From: Blasia pusilla
Taxonomy: Eukaryota; Marchantiophyta; Marchantiopsida; Blasiales
DNA: 64,000 bases
Direction of reading: 5' to 3'
Assembly (NCBI GenBank): GCA_050084515.1
Contig: CM114273.1
Span: 10,230,001-10,294,000, forward strand
The notes under the pieces were generated by a model. It did no database searches, was not told the DNA's origin, and saw only the letters and a list, made by a program, of their open reading frames with translations. Positions 44,930 to 55,559 of this stretch are shown piece by piece (the first letter of the stretch is position 1; each line of letters begins with the position of its first letter). Made by a program: the position numbers and the translations under genes.

Positions 44930-46400
44930 CGCAAGATGCAGAGATCAGAACTCAGCTTCAAGGGAGATCCCTGAAACACTCAAGAGAGTTGTGAAAGAAT
45001 TTGAAGATGTGTTGACTAAGGAGCTTCCGACTGAGTTGCCACCACATAGGGCGGTTGATCATAAGATTGAGGTGATACCAGGATCTCAACCACCTTCAAA
45101 GGCACCATATAGGTTGAATCAAGAGGAACTTGCTGAGTTGAAGAAACAGTTGGGTGAACTCCTAGAGAGGGGTTACATCCGAACGAGCAAGTCACCTTAT
45201 GGGGCGCCCGTCCTCTTTGTCAAGAAGAAGGATGGGAAGTTGAGACTCTGTGTTGATTATCGGGCGCTGAATAAAGTGCGGTAAGGAATAACTATCCTCT
45301 ACCGAGGATGGATGACCTCTTTGATCGATTGTCGGTGCCAGGTATTTCAGCGGATTGACCTGAAATCAGGATATTATCAGATTCGGATTGCCGAAGCGGA
45401 TGTAGAGAAGACTGCCTGTAGGACGAGATACGGTTCGTTCGAGTTTGTAGTAATGCCTTTCGGTCTTTGTAATGCGCCTCCGACGTTTACCACTTTGATG
45501 AACTCCATCTTTCACAAGGAGGCGGATGAGTTTGTGATCATCTATATAGATGACATACTCATCTATTCGAAAACACTAGAGAGCACGCTCGACATTTGAA
45601 GACGGTGTTTGAGAAACTTAGGGCGAACAAGCTGTATGCGAATGCGGATAAGAGTGAGTTCGGTTTGACGAAGATCAAGTTCTTGGGACATGTGGTGAGT
45701 GCGGATGGAGTGAGTCCAGACATGGAAAAGGTGAGCGCGATTGCGAATGGGAACCGCCTTCCACGGTGAAGGGATGCGAAGGTTCATCGAGTGTCGATTT
45801 TACGGACATACGTGAAGAATTTTTCGGGCATAGTGAAACCTCTCACGGATTGGACCGCAAAGTTTGCCAATACTACATGGACCGAGGAAGTGGATAAAGC
45901 GTTCAATCGAGTCAAAGAGATCCTCTCGCAGAACCGATTCAAGCTGCGGAGTTTGAACAACGTTCGAGGTGCACACGGATGCTAGTGATTTCGCGATTGC
46001 AGGAATGTTGGTGCAAAAGGAGACCAGAGCATATCTGAAAGCAAGAAGCTGACCGACACGAAAGGAGATGGCCTACTCATGAGAAAGAGTTGTTTGCGGT
46101 GGTTCATTGCTTGAGGAAGTGGCGTCACTATTTGGGACTTCACAGGACTCAGTATTCACCGATAACATATCGCTCAAGTATTTTGAGACCAGGATCGCGT
46201 GGCGCCAAAACAACCGGTGGCATGATACCTTGGCGTTGATGAATGTGGAGCTAATCCACAAGCCGGGAAGGACAATGTCATTCCAGATCGTTAAGTCGCA
46301 GGATGAACACATGCCATCGGCGACACAAGTGTTGAGAGCAATGTTCCCTAATGAAACAGACTGGAAAGAAGGATTCGTGAAGGATACATGAAGGATGAGC
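44930..46400 (+). pseudogene. Chromovirus reverse transcriptase and RNase H (frameshifted)
   Basis: [42 protein letters not shown], then after a frame change near 45284 [27 protein letters not shown] and the catalytic [13 protein letters not shown] (45530-45570). The thumb (FLGHVVSADGVSPD) is in another frame near 45680. RNase H: an HTDASDFAIAGMLVQKE motif near 45970 and VHCLRKWRHYL near 46100, then 46107-46391 with FTDNISLKYFETR. It makes cDNA and degrades template RNA. Several single-base shifts are present. Confidence 0.85.
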
Positions 46401-46429
46401 AAGCGAGGAGTACCTTGGGAAGTTAAAGC

Positions 46430-47600
46430 GGGGCGAGAAGGTGGCCAATCTGAGTTTGAGACACGGCTTGCTAAGGTTTAAGCAGAGCGGGATCTATGTA
46501 GGCCAAGGCAAGCTACGGACCAAGGTGTTTGTGGAATGTCATGATGGACCTTTGGCGGGACACAAAGGGGAGAAATCCACTCTTCTTTGTTTTGTCTAAG
46601 AGATTCTTCCGGCCCAACATGAAGGAAGATGTTGCTCAATATGTGAAAACATGCGGGACTGCCAGGCGAACCAGCGTGTCTTATACTTGAAGAAACAAGG
46701 TTTACTTCATCCTTTGCCAATCCCGGAGGGACCCTTGCAAAGCATTAGCATGGATTTCATTACGAGTCTTCGAGATCCGAGGGATACAACGCTATACTTG
46801 TGATAGTTGATCGGTTTAGCAAGTTGGGGAGGTTTGTGCCGACGAGAGAGTGCGACGGCCCACGCGACTTCCGACTATTCCTGGATGGTTGGTGGCGTGC
46901 GCACGGATTGCCTAGGAGCATTGTGTCCGATCGGGATCCGAAGTTTACAAAGTGCCTTTTGGAAACATCTATTCAGGAGGTTCCGGACCAAACTCAGCTT
47001 TAATCGGCCTTCCATCCTCAAACGGATGGGCAAACGGAAAAAGTAAACTCGGTCGTAAACCAATACTTACGAATTACGTGAGTGCGGACCAAAGAGATTG
47101 GGCCAAGTGGTTAAGTATGGTGAGTATTGTTACAACTCGACTAAGCATTTCTGCAATCGAAGAATCTCGTTTCTTCTGGCGTATCAAAGAGAACCAGAAG
47201 GGCCTCTTGACTTAGCTCTTTCGAAGGGCAATACATCGACACACACTCGTCAAGCAACGGCGGAATGTTTGTTAGTGGAAATGCAGGAACGACAAGAGCG
47301 AGCGAGAGAAAGTCTCGCCAAGGCTCAACTAAGGTACGTAAAGCATGCTAACAAAAGTCGGCGCCATGTGAGTTTCAAGTTGGGAACAAGTGTGGTTGAG
47401 TGTTAAGAATCTCACTCTTCCGAAAGAATTGTCTGCGAAATTGTCAGCCAAGTATGCTGGACCGTATGTGATCAAGGCAAAGCCGTTTGAGGATGTGTAC
47501 ACGTTGGAGCTGCCAAACGAGTTCAAGATTCACCCGACTTTCCATGTGTCATTATTGAAGAAGTATCTTCAAGACAATGTGCGTCGGAGCAAAGGAGGAT
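46430..47600 (+). pseudogene. Chromovirus integrase (frameshifted)
   Basis: An HHCC-type zinc region (CHDGPLAGHKG near 46540; CGTCQ-like near 46655) precedes the catalytic core. The core has SISMDFITSL (first Asp, near 46750), LVIVDRFSKLGRFVPT (46795-46845), SIVSDRDPKF (second Asp, 46920-46950) and a HPQTDGQTEK-type segment near 47010. The C-terminal part has YVIKAKPFEDVYTLELP and HPTFHVSLLKKYL (47530-47570). It inserts the cDNA. Indels at about 46795, 46975 and 47400 break the frame. Confidence 0.8.
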
Positions 47601-47626
47601 GTTGAGACCACAACCGGTCATCAGAA

Positions 47627-47809
47627 ATGAGGAACGAGTTCGAGGTTGAGACTATTCTGCGTTCAGGCGTAGGGCCACCAAATGAGTACTTGGTCAAGTG
47701 GAAAGGCTATCATGTGAAAGAGGCAACTTGGATTGCGGAGGCGGATCTAGAACATGCGCAAGAAGCATTGCGTGACTTCAGATGGATGCAAGAAAGGCAC
47801 GTGCGTTAG
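47627..47809 (+). pseudogene. Chromodomain at the integrase C-terminus
   Basis: A 60-codon segment reads EVETILRSGVGPPNEYLVKW, then KGYHVKEATWIAEADLEHAQ. The YLVKWKGY...ATW core is a chromodomain, which guides chromovirus integration to marked chromatin. It stops at a TAG at the end of the polyprotein. Confidence 0.9.
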
Positions 47810-47814
47810 TACAT

Positions 47815-48490
47815 GGTGAAGCAATGGACATAACTTGTGACCGGAAAGCTTGGGCCGATAACCCGTTGTAACTAGAAAGGTTTAGTTGTTGCAATAAAGA
47901 AGACATGGATTTGGAGATTCGATGCTTGTATTGTAATTTTGAGTTTGGTTTGTGCAAGGCAATGAGTAGTTCTTCATATGCTTAGGATGTAAGTCAAGGA
48001 GACCAAACAATGAGTATTTGAGGTGAGAGCTTGTATTGAGATAAGGCATCTAGATCAGGACCAAGTGTTGAAGTACTAGCATTTGGGCTCGCCCTAACGT
48101 CGGCGGGGCAGATGAGTCTGTCTTGGGGTTTGTGGTGATCTCATTCATGTTTCATGACTGAACTTAGTGACGCGCCTAGGTGGAATCTGAGATGACCCAA
48201 AAGTAGTAATGAGTTGGCTAGGTAGACAGGCGGTTGTTTACAAATAGTGAGTGAAGTGTTAGGTTGCAGACTTAGTGAGCTTATTTTGATAGTTAGATTA
48301 GTTTGGCAGAACTAGTCTAGGCTCATCAGAAAGCAGAAGCTAATAAGTCTAAGTCTTTATAGCGACAAACCTAAGACTTAAGCCAAAAGAGGAATTGCGG
48401 GTTAGCTACCGTAACGCGATTTTGTGTTAAGGGTCGGCTTCCCGAACTTAACATCAATAAGGTTTGCGTTGATGAGGACATCAACCTTCT
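47815..48490 (+). other. Chromovirus 3' untranslated spacer
   Basis: No coding motif lies between the chromodomain stop and the polypurine tract. This is normal for these elements. Confidence 0.6.
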
Positions 48491-48502
48491 AAGGAGGGTG
48501 AG
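48491..48502 (+). other. Polypurine tract
   Basis: AAGGAGGGTGAG directly before the 3' LTR. It primes plus-strand DNA synthesis. Confidence 0.75.
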
Positions 48503-49522
48503 TGTCGCGACCCTCATAACCAAACAACACCAAATACGCGCAAGCGAAACATCGAACTCAAAGGAACTCACGCCGCGAGGTTTGCGCTTTGAGAGGCGTT
48601 TGGAAGAGTCTCTTGGAAAAGTCTAAGAGCGAAACGCGAAAGAGTTGTGCGTTTCATGCGTTAGTGGTCGCGACCAGGAAACCTAGACCAAACGCGAGCC
48701 GAGACTTGAGATGAGTTGAGTCTTGGAGGTTGGTTGCCAAAGAGGTGAGAACCAGTTTGGAACATGACTAGCGTTTGGGAGAATCTGACTGTGTTTAGGA
48801 CCATAACGTTGAGCTCCGAGATGCGTTTGGGACAACTAAGGGCGCGTTGGAAAGCTGATCTTGAGACGCTTCCAACGCACCAAAGATCTCAGCAAACGCA
48901 TAAGTACAGGCTGAGATATTGGCCGAAAACGATTCAGAGAGCAATCGGGTTGAGGGCCAGTGGAGGGGCCAGGTGTCTTTCCCTAAATGTAGGGGGCCCC
49001 CGGAGATCCCCAGAAGTACTAGTAAGGGGAGTACCTTCTCTGAGATGTCTCGGGAAACGAAACCCCACTTTGGGCGCCAAACGGCGTTTCAGAGGCACGG
49101 GATGAAACGGGAGTTTGGCGCGGAAACCCGAAACCCAAACCTGATCCAAGGGAGTGGACTTTGTACGCCACACTTGGATTCCAACCGAATTCACCGTGCG
49201 AGTCTTGGTGAGGAACTCATTGGATGTTCATCGGACAATTGGAACCGCTAAGCGCGAAACGCCGTTTGAGTTCTGAACCGACGAAGAAAGTCATCCCAAG
49301 TCTTTCGAGACTTGCCCGTGTTGGAAACCGCGAAACTAGGAAGGTTGAGCTTGAAGAGAGAGTCCGAGCCGAGAACTCGGAAAGTAATCCCGCTGATTGA
49401 TCCAAGACCCGACTAACCGAAGTGCGTGTTTGGATGCAGATCAGCGTTGAGAGCGTGACCCTCACGAACGCACGCTTCCGCAACAAACAAGATTAACGTT
49501 CAAGGAGAGTAGGCGCACGACA
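48503..49522 (+). repeat. 3' LTR of the chromovirus
   Basis: TG...CA bounded and collinear with the 5' LTR over its full length. It is followed by the AACCG target duplication. Confidence 0.95.
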
Positions 49523-49527
49523 AACCG
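49523..49527 (+). repeat. 5-bp target-site duplication, right
   Basis: AACCG, identical to 42148-42152. The flanking MULE reading frame continues across the site when the insertion and one repeat are disregarded. Confidence 0.9.
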
Positions 49528-51139
49528 GGCCCTCTGTCCACCTACTCGTTCCTCTTGCAAGTATCAGGCAATAGTTTGCTATCGTCTCTGGCCTTGAAAA
49601 TGTTCAAGCACATTCTTGTCCATGAGCTGCCGCCCATGTACGATGGTAATTTCATTTTTGAGTTGCCTCCACTTGCTGCTCCTGCTCAAAAGAAAGATGG
49701 AGGATACTTGAAGGGTATGGACAGAAAGTCTGAGTGTCATCGATGGTGCAGGCTTCAACGGACTAGTGCTTCAATTTCAGATGGTCCTTAGATTTTCTCC
49801 CGCCGCCAATGCGTTGGAGCCTTGGAGTGTAGAAGTCCAGCATGCCCGTATCTAGAGCGCAACGGGCGAGTCAATATGTTGCAATTACCCCCCTCCCCAA
49901 GAATGTAGAAACTCCATACGAGGTCGGTGCCACCGTACTGCCGGGAGGCCATCGATGTCTTCATTGTCACGCATCCCCCTTCTGCGTTGGAGCGTGTCCT
50001 GCATACATATTTTTCATTGTCCACGACTTGGGCTCAACGTCAGAGTACACAAGGTTGGCAATTCATGTTGGCTCCCACACTCATTCTGTGGCCGATGCAA
50101 TTCAGAGACACACCAAGGAGGATGTGGCGAAGAAAGTTGCCGAGGTCTACAGAAACTCTCTTGGTTCAAAGCCCGGAGTGATCAAGCTCTCAACAACATC
50201 ACAAATTTGTGAACAATTGCTTGGAATCCCTGGACAGGGCGAGATCACGGCTGCTGAGGAGAAACAATTATGGGAAAATCTCGCATTTCTCGCTGATCCT
50301 GAATGCTTCCGGAATTTTCTGCGTCAAATACGGGTACTGGATGGAAAGACGGCCGAAATGGATGCCATTGCCAGAATGAAGGCCAACTCCAGATTTCCAT
50401 TCATTCAGAGATGGCAGTTCATGGGCGAGGGAGGCGAGGGATCCAGGGCCTATGTCTTCAAAATATCAACCACAGGTCCGTCGAGTGGCCTCAATCTTAT
50501 AGATCGAATGAGGGAAGGGGAAGATCTTTCGGCAAATTTGGATAAGCTTTGATATTTGCTCTGAGTCTTTGAACGGATGGTTGACAATGGGTGCTCACGT
50601 TTATGACCATGTGGAGAAGAGACTCAAAACTATATTTTTCTGTGAAGTAAAAGCAGAAGACGTTGGCAGTTTGAAGATGTGCTGGTTACTCTTATTGGAG
50701 GTGGTGAAGGAAAACAAAAGGCCACCTCCGGAAATTTATGGGTTCATGGCGGACAATGCACAACCTAGGTGGATTGCTATCAGGGAAGTGTTATGGGGTG
50801 GAGAGGTTCAACCGGAGAGGAAAAGGTCGGATGCTTTCCAATGGCAACAGTCTGTGACCCGGTACACCAAATCTTGCATCAAGGAGAATAAGAGGACAGA
50901 GCATGTCACTCTACTCCAACGTTGCAAGGATAGCAAAACCTTGAAATAGGCCATGGAATGCCAAGAAGAACTTCATGGGTGGTGGAGGAAGCATGCGATT
51001 GAGGGGAAGTACTTCGACGGGTTGAAGCAATCAAAAATTGGATCAAGCAACTTACATATTCATGGCATGCATTATCATCTCCATTGTTGCCATATGATTC
51101 GGAAATGGATGGAGCACAAGTGCCCTCTTGCAAAAATGC

Positions 51140-51500
51140 GCCTCCAATGAATTCAGGCACTCCTTTGCAAATTGTGACCATGCCATGTACCTGTGGTTCC
51201 CATCCTAGATGAAGAAGTAGAGGTTCTGCATCCAACGGTATTGGGTTCCTTCAATAGCTCTTCTAAACTCCTTGTCTCTGATCCTCTAGAATGTGTCAAA
51301 GGCCTCCAGGTCTTCTTCCGTCATCAGAGCCTGCGTTCCATGTTCATCATAAGGCTGAACATAGAACGGAGGGAAGCTGTCGACGTAGGATGTTGTCGCT
51401 ACCAACTGCTTCAACTTTGCAATGTCCTTGCCTGACTGAATTTCGCGGGCATACTCCATTGTCCGCAGTCAACAAAGTGGAATTCTTGGGGACTTTTTTC
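51140..51500 (-). pseudogene. ParB-like exon 2 fragment (copy 3b)
   Basis: Minus-strand match to copy 1 exon 2. It has a Gln codon where copy 1 has a stop (EIQSGKDIAKLKQ), then PFYVQPYDEHGTQ, RDKEFRRAIEGTQYRWMQNL, FFIWDGNHRYMAWSQF and HPFPNHMATMEM. The conserved DGNHR motif supports its importance. It ends at a GTAAGT donor near 51107, followed by half a palindrome where it meets MULE copy C. A stop within the DTF-RIRD stretch and one near 51450 make it non-functional. Confidence 0.55.
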
Positions 51501-51507
51501 CGTCCAT

Positions 51508-51700
51508 CACTGCCATAAAGGGCTGGTATTCTGACATGAGAGAGTAAGAGAGGAGAGGAAGAGAGGAGAGTCGCTCTTTAAAAATAAAGGGTAGAATCCG
51601 CCTCCTCTCTTCAAAACTTTCATTAGTTTCTTTATAAGTTTTTCTCTTTAAAATGCTAAAAATCTTTAGAAGAGAGTAACAAGTGGACGAGATTGGGTCA
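51508..51700 (+). repeat. Element boundary block, third copy
   Basis: GGGCTGGTATTCTGACATGA, then GAGAGTAAGAGAGGAGAGGA and CCTCCTCTCTTCAAAACTTT. It matches the inverted copy at 14515 best (shared GGGTAGAATCCGCCTCC-like phrase) and also 31939 and 54836. Confidence 0.55.
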
Positions 51701-52090
51701 TAAACTAACCTCATTTTTCTAGGCTTGAATCTAAAACTAGACATAAGGAGACCACTTAAGACATGCTTACATGACTCTATATGCTAGCCCAAGACTTTCA
51801 CTCGTGACAGATGGGATTTATTTTCTCCCATGAGAGTCTTGGAGATTGACAAAGATGATAGAAAATTTGGTGAGTTTGGTAGAAAGTGTAGGGTTTGAAT
51901 ATTGCCAACTATGACTCAGAATACTCAGAGGCCACGAATCAGTTAGAAACGTTGGGTGAGAAATGGGTACATGGAGTCTCTATGATGTTGATGGGCGTTT
52001 GGAAAGTTTGTTTAAACACATATGTCTGAAGTAAAGAAAGCTAACCTTAAGGCCTACAAGGAAGGAATACGAGGAAAATAGAGGCAATGA
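51700..52090. other. Unassigned 3' flank
   Basis: No gene is seen. By position it belongs to the 3' flank of methyltransferase copy 3. Confidence 0.3.
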
Positions 52091-52580
52091 ACCTTTTATC
52101 CTGTTGGAATCTGACAGTTTGATAGACGTCAACAGCCAATAAATGCTAGTGACAAAAAAAGTTGAGAGAGAGAGAATAAAATGAAGGTAAGGCATCATCC
52201 TTCCATACAACCCGATTGAAATCCGACAGGTTGTTAGAAGAAGCCTGCCAAAATGCCTAAGAGGATTGTGGAGAGGAAAAGAAAAATCAGTCAAACAGAC
52301 AACCTGCCAGAATCCGACCGGGTGGAGGACATTAAACTGGAAAATTGCAAAAGCCAATCAATGGGACATGCAACCTATCGGAATCCGACAGGTTTCCTGA
52401 CTGGATCATAGAGAAACGGGTTTAAAAAAATGCAAGATAATTGCGGAGGAGGAAAATCTTACAACCTGTCGAAATCCGACCAATTGCAAACATGGTCTTT
52501 GGGTTGCAAACCGTCAAAATATGACAAGTTGCAAGCATGGTCTTTGGTTTGCAACCCACTTCAATCTGATGGGTTGCTTA
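52090..52580. repeat. Palindrome cluster in the copy 3 3' flank
   Basis: Degenerate palindromes lie near 52095, 52208, 52303, 52370, 52462, 52505 and 52550. The last ones are linked by GGTCTTTGGTTTGCAA, the same linker as at 33.5-33.7 and 56.4-56.6 kb. Confidence 0.75.
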
Positions 52581-52740
52581 ATGAAGATCGTCCAACACAG
52601 AGAAATCGCTTCACTAGACACATTAGCACCACTACTTAGAAAACACTTCAAGAACGATAATATCCTCAAAAAATTGGAAGTCCTTTGTTACATCTGAGGG
52701 AAACTCCAAATTTTACATTTGCTTGATGAATCCTCAAACT

Positions 52741-53990
52741 CTACTCTATGATTTCTTCAGCCTCGTCATCTACAAATTTACTCCTAGCTCTCCTCGGTTC
52801 TTGTACAAAAGGAATGTCTTGGGATACAAGTGGCTCATCTGGCCGATTGTAGATGGGGATTGAGAATGTAGGGGAATTCGATAGCCTTGCCCCCTTTCCC
52901 CTAGGTACACCATATCGGTCCCATGTGTGATTTGAAGAGTCCCAACGCCTTCCTAGGAAAAAAAATCTTGTATGTTGTGCAAGATGACACCCATCCACTA
53001 TCAATATGTACTCCATCGCTTGAAACAACCAAATCTCTACTCCAAAAATTCTTGAATCAATTGAACCCAATAAATCCATTGAACTCACTCGTCATCATCC
53101 GAGAGCTCCTCCAAAATGACTGCCGGCCTTGCCCTCCCAATTTTCAGAATTAGAGGAAGTGATGATGGCGTCACCACCAATGGCTCTGATACAGGAGCAG
53201 TTGCCTTTGGAGGCGAGTTGTAGAATCCCACCAGCCTTTCGTAATCTGCCTTTGCCTCCTTGCAAAGGTCGAAAAGTTCCGTTCTTCCCTCAATGCAAAA
53301 ATGTTCCTGCCACTATGCCAAGCACCTCTGATACTCACCTCTAGTAAACCTACCAAGTCCAAGACCAAATCATCCGGCCTCAAGCATAGCTCAATGAGGG
53401 TCTGCATCAGGGCAGGTGACTTCTCCCTTCCTCCAAGTAAAGGCCTGCCTTCAATCATAAAGACTCTTTGGGGGGATTGTAAAGGCTATCCAATGTGATC
53501 CCATCAAAGCATGGATCTACTGGATCCGGTATCTGAAACACCTGAAAGATGTGCTCCGGTCTCACAAAACAGTAGACATAGGAGTGGTCCATGTGTGCAC
53601 AAGACACATGCAAAAGGATGTTAGCTTTAAGGTGGAACAAGCCTTAATGTTCCTCTTTGCAAGTTCCTCCAGCGCAATCTTAGCCTCCAGCTCCTGCCTG
53701 CACATTTCTGCTTCCCTCTCCCGGTCCTCTATCTCTTGTTGCCTTATGTCCGCCGCCGAGCGAGGGCCAAGAGAAGTCGATAAAGGAGTCCTGATGGACT
53801 TTGGAGTTATGCTCCCAACCTTCGCTGCTAGTGTTTTCTTCCTCGTCATTGTAATCATGAAAGAAGTAAAGCTCTACACTCCTCAAGTAGGAAAGCAATC
53901 GATTCTTAGTGTCAATCCTCAAAGCATCGTCACTTGGAGCAGCTTTACCTTCCAGTGAAGTGGCTTCCGGAATAACCGTCGTGTTTGCTC
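52741..53990 (-). pseudogene. ParB-like/methyltransferase gene, copy 3, with internal deletion
   Basis: The N-terminus (MTRKKTLAAKVGSITPKSIR from 53849) runs to LEAKIALEELAKRN and then joins directly, near 53640, to methyltransferase sequence: HLKANILLHVSCAHMDHSYV, then RPEHIFQVFQIPDPVDPCFD. The frame starting at 53458 follows: GREKSPALMQTLIELCLRPD, DLVLDLV (motif I region), SGRNIFAL, and a helical KRQRQITKGWW-like stretch. The tail (53088-52741) is intact to FVDDEAEEIIE and its stop. The E-K-S/P...L-V-L-D...S-G-R-N-I pattern is that of motifs X and I in beta-class amino-methyltransferases. The ParB-like exon, helical region and motif IV are deleted. Confidence 0.6.
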
Positions 53991-54140
53991 GAAATGCTGT
54001 TACTGAAATTGCATAATGGAAAGGAAAGAGAAATGATCGAAATCTAAGCCCTATATCATTTTTTGGCCGTTGAGCTTACCGTTGGGTTTTGGGAACCGTT
54101 GGTCTGACGGTGACGTCTAGACGTTACGATGCTTTGCACG
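53991..54140 (-). promoter_or_regulatory. Promoter region of copy 3
   Basis: On the minus strand ATATAGGGCTTAGATTTCG (near 54050-54032) parallels the TATA and GAGATTTCG context of copy 1. CCAACGG and AACGGT motifs stand upstream in both copies. Confidence 0.4.
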
Positions 54141-54144
54141 TAGG

Positions 54145-54835
54145 AACCGTGTAACCCATTGGACTACGACAGGTTGCACGGTTCTTGTGTTGTAAGAATA
54201 CGATGCAAGGTCACCGTGCAACCTGTCGGAGTCCGATGGGTTGGAAGAACAGAGGTGCTCATTGCGGAACGTGTCGCAAGCAGACATTTGAGGCTACGAC
54301 GGTTTGCATGGACAACATCGTAAAGGGAAAGTATCGCCATGCGACCCGTCGAACACCGACGGGTTGCAAGGACGAAGGTGGCCAACAACCGTGTGCAGAT
54401 TGTCAGATTCGGACGGGCTACCAGAATGCATTTAGATTTGCTGAGAACACCATGCAACCCGCCGGACTCCTATGGGTTGCAAGTGGTTCGGGATCACATT
54501 GGGCCATCCTTGGGGTCGTGGGGAACATGATGAGGGGTTACGATAGGATGACCATGCAACCCGTCCGATTCTGATAGGTTGCAAGCGAGTCGGGATCACA
54601 TTAGGCCGTCCTTGGGGTGGCGGGGAACATCACGAGGGGTGACGATATGATGACCATGCAACTCGTCGGACTCCAATGGGATGCAAGCGGGTTGGGATCA
54701 TAGTGGGCCATCCTCATGGTCACAGGGAACATGACAAGGGGTTACGGCAGGGTGACCATACAACCCATCGGACTCTGATGGGTTGCAAGCGGGCCGCGAT
54801 CACAGTGGGCCATCCTTGGGGTCGCGGGGAATATG
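54145..54835. repeat. Palindrome repeats including a 102-bp tandem array (array 3)
   Basis: Irregular copies at 54150-54420 are followed by a regular array whose units start at 54454, 54556, 54658 and 54759-54760, a period of 102 bp. The spacer holds GGGATCACATTGGGCC and CATCCTTGGGGTCGCGGGGA phrases. It lies upstream of copy 3, as array 1 does for copy 1, but with a different spacer. Confidence 0.85.
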
Positions 54836-55076
54836 ATGGAGGGCTGATATTCTGGCATGAGAGAGTAAGAGAGGAAAGTCTCTCTTCAAAAAAATTCTCC
54901 AAATCCTTAAACTCACTTCAAAACTTTCATCACTTTTTTAGGTTCAACCCCTACTTCAAATGCAAGAAATCTTTTAAAGAGAGTAAAAAGTGCACCAAAT
55001 GTTTTCAAACCAAGATGTGAAGATGGAATATTATGGTCAACAATCAATCATGAAATTGCAGGACGGACCAACCCCC
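54836..55076 (+). repeat. Element boundary block, fourth copy
   Basis: GGGCTGATATTCTGGCATGA, then GAGAGTAAGAGAGG, ending near GGACCAACCCCCC. It is collinear with 31939-32250 and shares the right-hand continuation ATCATCAAC, but not the left flank. Homology between the two large duplicates therefore starts exactly at the left boundary. Confidence 0.55.
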
Positions 55077-55249
55077 CATCATCAACAAATTTATAGATGG
55101 GTATTGTAGGGCAAAATAGGGAAGATGAAACTTGACCGGAAAAGCAAAAGTAAAGATGATTTGTGGCAACATACTGGCCAAAATTAGCATAGGTCGCCAA
55201 CTCATATGATTTGGTGTCTCTTCACATAGTGCAAATAGTTGCCTCCTCT

Positions 55250-55451
55250 TCCCCTCGAGTGAAAGAATGTTTCTTCCACTCTGCCAAATGGCTCTAATAC
55301 TCGCCCCTGAAACCCTCACCAGATCTAGGATTAAGTTACCAATTCTTGAGCAGAGCTTCACAAGGGTCTTTCTCAATTTCGAGGACTTTTCCCTCCCTCG
55401 AAGCACAGATCCACAAAAATTCTTGGGGGCAAATTGTAGACCTTTTCTCAT
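55250..55451 (-). pseudogene. Methyltransferase motif X/I fragment
   Basis: The minus-strand frame contains GREKSSKLRKTLVKLCSRIG, NLILDLVRVSGASIRAIWQS and GRNILSLEGKR. It matches copy 3 (53458-53250) but has lost most catalytic-type residues; motif I is LDLVRVSGAS. It is isolated, with palindromic flank on one side and unrelated sequence on the other. It pairs with the fragment at 32460-32620. Confidence 0.5.
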
Positions 55452-55559
55452 ATGAGTTGGTGGCTTCTGCTCTTAGGAGTTGGACCGACATTTGTTCAGA
55501 AACCCCTACTCGTATGAGTTGGCGGCCCTTAGAAGCAATCCTCCACATGCTTCCTCCAA

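Larger units (their letters stand above)
42153..49522 (+). mobile_element. Complete Ty3/gypsy chromovirus LTR retrotransposon (7.37 kb)
   Basis: Bounded by two LTRs (1021 and 1020 bp, both TG...CA) with matching 5-bp target duplications. A tRNA-Met-like primer binding site and a polypurine tract are in the expected places. The internal order is gag, CCHC knuckle, protease, RT, RNase H, integrase, chromodomain, which places it in the chromoviruses. All coding regions carry frameshifts, so it is not autonomous as read. It inserted into MULE copy C after that copy formed. Confidence 0.95.
41688..51010 (+). pseudogene. MULE transposase copy C, interrupted by a gypsy element
   Basis: The 5' part (41688-42152) reads MDNYVKLTCGSHLAALPQSK onward, with one stop near 41915. 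The gene resumes at 49528 after the nested retrotransposon. The downstream part carries the Cys-rich block (MYDGNFIFELPPLAAPAQKK, CHRWCR, CRSPACPYLER in mixed frames), then frame 49842-50552 (FCVGACPAYIFFIVHDLGST, LAIHVGSHTHSV, YRNSLGSKPGVIKLS), then 50569-50949 with FFCEVKAEDVGSLKMCWLLL, GFMADNAQPRW and FQWQQSV. It ends around 51010 against a minus-strand ParB-like exon and lacks the C-terminal blocks. It is less decayed than copy A in the 49.8-50.9 kb part. Confidence 0.65.
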
